Assembly (NCBI RefSeq): GCF_031457805.1
Contig: NZ_JAVDXI010000002.1
Span: 186,001-250,000, forward strand
Direction: 5' to 3'
Length of the DNA: 64,000 nucleotides
Source: Caulobacter sp031457805
GTDB lineage: Bacteria > Pseudomonadota > Alphaproteobacteria > Caulobacterales > Caulobacteraceae
Below the pieces are notes generated by a model. It worked only from the letters and a program-made list of their open reading frames with translations. It was not told where the DNA came from and searched no databases. Both the position numbers and the translations under genes were made by a program. Below, piece by piece: positions 61,911-64,000 of the stretch. Each line of letters begins with the position of its first letter. Positions within the stretch are counted from its first letter, which is position 1.

Positions 61911-62064
61911 GGTCCGACATCACGAGCACTTGCATTGCTCGCCAGAGGGGCCCGGTCCCGCTGAACCGCAATTAGGCGCCCTCGCGATCGGGTTCAAGGC
62001 CTTGGCGAAACAAAAAAGCTGTTCTGGCCGTGGGTATTGATGGCGTCGCAGGAGCCGCCCTCGA

Positions 62065-62139
62065 CCTTCGACAAGCTCAGGGTGAAGACGACTTTCGGCC
62101 TCGGTTCGCGCAAAATCCTCATCCTGGGCCTGTCGAAGG
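62065..62139. repeat. Inverted palindromic repeat (CCTTCGACAAGCTCAGG type)
   Basis: CCTTCGACAAGCTCAGGGTGA and TCATCCTGGGCCTGTCGAAGG are inverted copies of a motif frequent between genes in alphaproteobacteria, separated by ~33 bases. Confidence 0.7.
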
Positions 62140-62179
62140 GCGAGGATTTCCATCCGGACCGGCGCCCTCGTGCGCAACA

Positions 62180-62211
62180 AAAAAGGCCCCGGATCGCTCC
62201 GGGGCCTTTTC
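62180..62211 (-). terminator. Rho-independent terminator of rpsD
   Basis: GGCCCCGGA / TCCGGGGCC stem followed on the minus strand by TTTTTTG, 23 bases past the rpsD stop. The plus side also ends in TTTT. Confidence 0.9.
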
Positions 62212-62233
62212 CGTATCTCTTCGGATCCGACGC

Positions 62234-62851
62234 TTACGAAGCGTAGAATTCGACGACGAGGTTCGGTTCCATCTTCACCGGATACGGAACTTCCGACAGT
62301 TCCGGAGCGCGGACGAAGGTGGCCGACAGGCTCTTGGCGTCGACCGAGACGTACTCGGCGAAGTCACGCTCGTTCGAGGCGACAGCTTCGAGGACCAGAG
62401 CCATGTTGCGCGACTTTTCGCGGACCTGGATCACGTCGCCGGCCTTGCAGCGGTACGACGGGATGTTCACGCGCTTGCCGTTCACGGTCACGTGGCCGTG
62501 GTTCACGAACTGGCGGGCGGCGAACACGGTCGGCACGAACTTGGCGCGATAGACGATGGCGTCCAGGCGCGACTCGAGCAGAGCGATCAGGTTCTCCGAG
62601 GTGTTACCCTTGCGACGGGCGGCTTCCTCGTAGGTGCGCGAGAATTGCTTCTCGGTCAGGTTACCGTAGTAGCCCTTCAGCTTTTGCTTGGCGCGCAGCT
62701 GCAGACCGAAGTCCGAAACCTTGCTCTTGCGACGCTGGCCGTGCTGGCCCGGGCCGTACGAGCGCGAGTTGACCGGGGACTTCGGACGGCCCCACAGGTT
62801 TTCACCCATGCGGCGGTCGATCTTGTACTTGGCGCTATGGCGCTTCGACAT
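62234..62851 (-). CDS. rpsD: 30S ribosomal protein S4
   Basis: A 205-residue primary 16S rRNA-binding protein. It shows MSKRHSAKYKIDRRMGENLW, then GPGQHGQRRKSKVSDFGLQL, and the S4 RNA-binding domain (LESRLDAIVYRAKFVPTVFAA; RQFVNHGHVTVNGKRVNIPS). The length fits the family. The ATG at 62849-62851 is the conserved start. It has its own promoter and terminator here rather than lying in the alpha operon, as in Caulobacter relatives. Confidence 0.97.
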   Translation of the reverse strand: MSKRHSAKYKIDRRMGENLWGRPKSPVNSRSYGPGQHGQRRKSKVSDFGLQLRAKQKLKGYYGNLTEKQFSRTYEEAARRKGNTSENLIALLESRLDAIVYRAKFVPTVFAARQFVNHGHVTVNGKRVNIPSYRCKAGDVIQVREKSRNMALVLEAVASNERDFAEYVSVDAKSLSATFVRAPELSEVPYPVKMEPNLVVEFYAS

Positions 62852-63022
62852 AGTCAGTCTTTCAAAACGATCCGGGCCGGCTCCCCTTTCGGGGCGCGAT
62901 CGCAACGGCGGCTTCGGGTCAATCCGTCATAAGGTCATCGCGCCGCGCGGCGAGCCGGCGGCGTGAAGGCGCGGTTTATGGGCGAGCGGCGGCGGAGAGT
63001 CAATGTTCCGCCGCCCCCTAGC

Positions 63023-63403
63023 TTACGGCCGAACCAGCGGGTTGCGCAGACGGATCTTGCCGCCGCGCTCCACGCCGAACGCATCCAGCGGATAGCGCAA
63101 CTCGACCCCCTCGGCGATGAGGGCGCGGCAGTTGTCGGGGCGCTTGCGCACGAACGAGAAGCTGGTCAGGCCGTCGCGGCGCTGGGTTTCGACCGAAAAA
63201 TCCTCCTGGCGGGTGCAGCCGTTGGAGGTGACGCGCACCACCAGGTCAGCCCCGTCGACCCGCGCAGCCATCAATGGCTCCAGAGACTGGCTGCTTGCCG
63301 GCGGCGTGATCGGCTCGTGCTGGACGTCGTCGGCGTCGATGATCACGCAGGCCGAGGTGCTCAAGCCCAGGGTGATGACGGCGGCGAGCGATGCGAGTTT
63401 CAT
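63023..63403 (-). CDS. Small lipoprotein, paralogue of the one at 60085
   Basis: A 126-residue protein. The signal peptide MKLASLAAVITLGLSTSACV ends in a lipobox-like SAC. The mature part has RVTSNGCTRQEDFSVETQRR, SFVRKRPDNC and ends RLRNPLVRP, matching the gene at 60085-60456 in the spacing of its two Cys, the DF pair and the terminal NP. The pair is probably a local duplication. Function unknown. Confidence 0.8.
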   Translation of the reverse strand: MKLASLAAVITLGLSTSACVIIDADDVQHEPITPPASSQSLEPLMAARVDGADLVVRVTSNGCTRQEDFSVETQRRDGLTSFSFVRKRPDNCRALIAEGVELRYPLDAFGVERGGKIRLRNPLVRP

Positions 63404-63587
63404 GCTGGTGTCCCCTCTTTTTGGTCAGCTTGACCGTGAAGGGAGCGCCCATCGCCTGAACCCAGGATGAATTACGGAAAAGTCACGACCGCACATGCCA
63501 CTCGCCCATCGGAAACCGGCGTTATTTCAACCGCGACTTCGCCCCTGACGTGCATTACAGTGGCGCTCGCCATTGAAGGGGAGCGCC

Positions 63588-64000
63588 ATGGCCGTATCCG
63601 ATCAAGAGCTCAATACTGCGGTCGCCATCACCGGACGGTTCGAGAACGCCGGCGATCCCTGGCGCGGGGTGACCGGCGATTTCGACGGCATGGGTATCTC
63701 CTGCGGCGTGCTGCAGTGGAACATCGGTTCGGCCTCGCTGCAGCCCATGGTCAAGGCCGTGGGGCAGGCCGTGGTGCTGCGCGAAGCGCCCACCATCGGC
63801 GCGGATCTGTGGAGGGCCTGCAACGCCGGGGTGGCGACCGGTCTCGCCATCGTCCGGGGCTGGCAGACGGGAACCAAGCTGAAGGCGATCCCGGCCCGGG
63901 AGCTGGCGAGCCTGATGGGCTCCCCCGAGATGAAGGCCCAGCAGACCAGCCGCATCCGCGTTGTCGCCGAAAGGGCGGACGTGTTGGCCGACAGCTGGGC
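63588..64000 (+). CDS. Putative lysozyme-like hydrolase domain protein (cut by window edge)
   Basis: An open frame from ATG at 63588 with GAAGGGGAG upstream runs off the right edge; 137 residues are visible. The segments VAITGRFENAGDPWRGVTG and DFDGMGISCGVLQWNIGSAS resemble the N-terminal region of proteins annotated as peptidoglycan-binding or lysozyme/chitosanase-like in proteobacteria, with an aromatic Gln-Trp-Asn element. No signal peptide is seen at this start. The family is a guess; the rest of the gene is needed. Confidence 0.55.
   Translation, partial: MAVSDQELNTAVAITGRFENAGDPWRGVTGDFDGMGISCGVLQWNIGSASLQPMVKAVGQAVVLREAPTIGADLWRACNAGVATGLAIVRGWQTGTKLKAIPARELASLMGSPEMKAQQTSRIRVVAERADVLADSW

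Overview
The window is high-GC alphaproteobacterial DNA and looks like a Caulobacter chromosome (C. vibrioides/crescentus type). The reasons are a zeta-type F1-ATPase inhibitor, a three-part purS/purQ/purL FGAM synthase, a large TonB-dependent receptor, a GH39 beta-xylosidase of the CcXynB2 type, a DUF2793 protein, and many short palindromic GC-rich intergenic repeats. The species call is an inference from gene content. No prophage, insertion sequence, CRISPR array or plasmid function was seen. Genes are cut at both window edges: an NCS1 permease on the left and an unidentified hydrolase-like protein on the right.

Layout. 1-3.8 kb: NCS1 permease, small membrane protein, murA with a DUF2948 gene, and tRNA-Thr(GGU). 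3.9-18.3 kb: a carbohydrate-use region with a LacI regulator and MFS porter, a 982-residue TonB receptor, a secreted double beta-helix plus beta-propeller protein, gluconokinase, an FCD-type GntR regulator, a receiver-less LuxR-type regulator, GH39 xylosidase, dienelactone hydrolase and a secreted Ntn asparaginase. Several palindromic operators lie between these genes. 18.3-24 kb: cutC, then a six-gene yjf-type membrane-stress cluster (DUF2170, PspA, glutathionylspermidine-synthase-like on the minus strand; DUF2491, DUF350, DUF1190 on the plus strand) divided by a tandem palindromic operator. 24-30.7 kb: LMW phosphatase, fused 5-oxoprolinase, a TMEM165/GDT1-type cation transporter behind a yybP-ykoY (manganese) riboswitch, a DUF2793 protein and a nitronate-monooxygenase-like flavoprotein.

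30.8-37.5 kb: methylmalonyl-CoA mutase (mutA, mutB) and its GTPase chaperone meaB, with Uma2, two DUF4112 genes and a YbjQ gene between them. 37.5-42 kb: a repeat-rich non-coding stretch, a GST, and two paralogous spinster-type MFS genes sharing the same short leader element. 42-55 kb: de novo purine genes purB, purC, purS, purQ and purL, in order on one strand but separated by a 2OG oxygenase/hypoxanthine-DNA glycosylase pair, the zeta ATPase inhibitor, a TetR-P450-rubredoxin group, an alpha-amino-acid-ester-hydrolase-like enzyme and two small proteins. 55-64 kb: hybrid histidine kinase, M28 peptidase, bolA - degenerate aldo/keto reductase - monothiol glutaredoxin, thioesterase, two paralogous lipoproteins, htpX, a zinc-finger protein and rpsD.

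The most novel candidates are: (1) the divergent yjf cluster, in which the DUF2170 protein carries an extra N-terminal DNA-binding-like segment and its start codon abuts two overlapping 15-bp palindromes; (2) a shared palindrome (core CGACCATGGTCG) in front of the TonB receptor and the double beta-helix protein, with rearranged half-sites before the LuxR-type gene; and (3) a catalytically degenerate aldo/keto reductase embedded between bolA and grxD.
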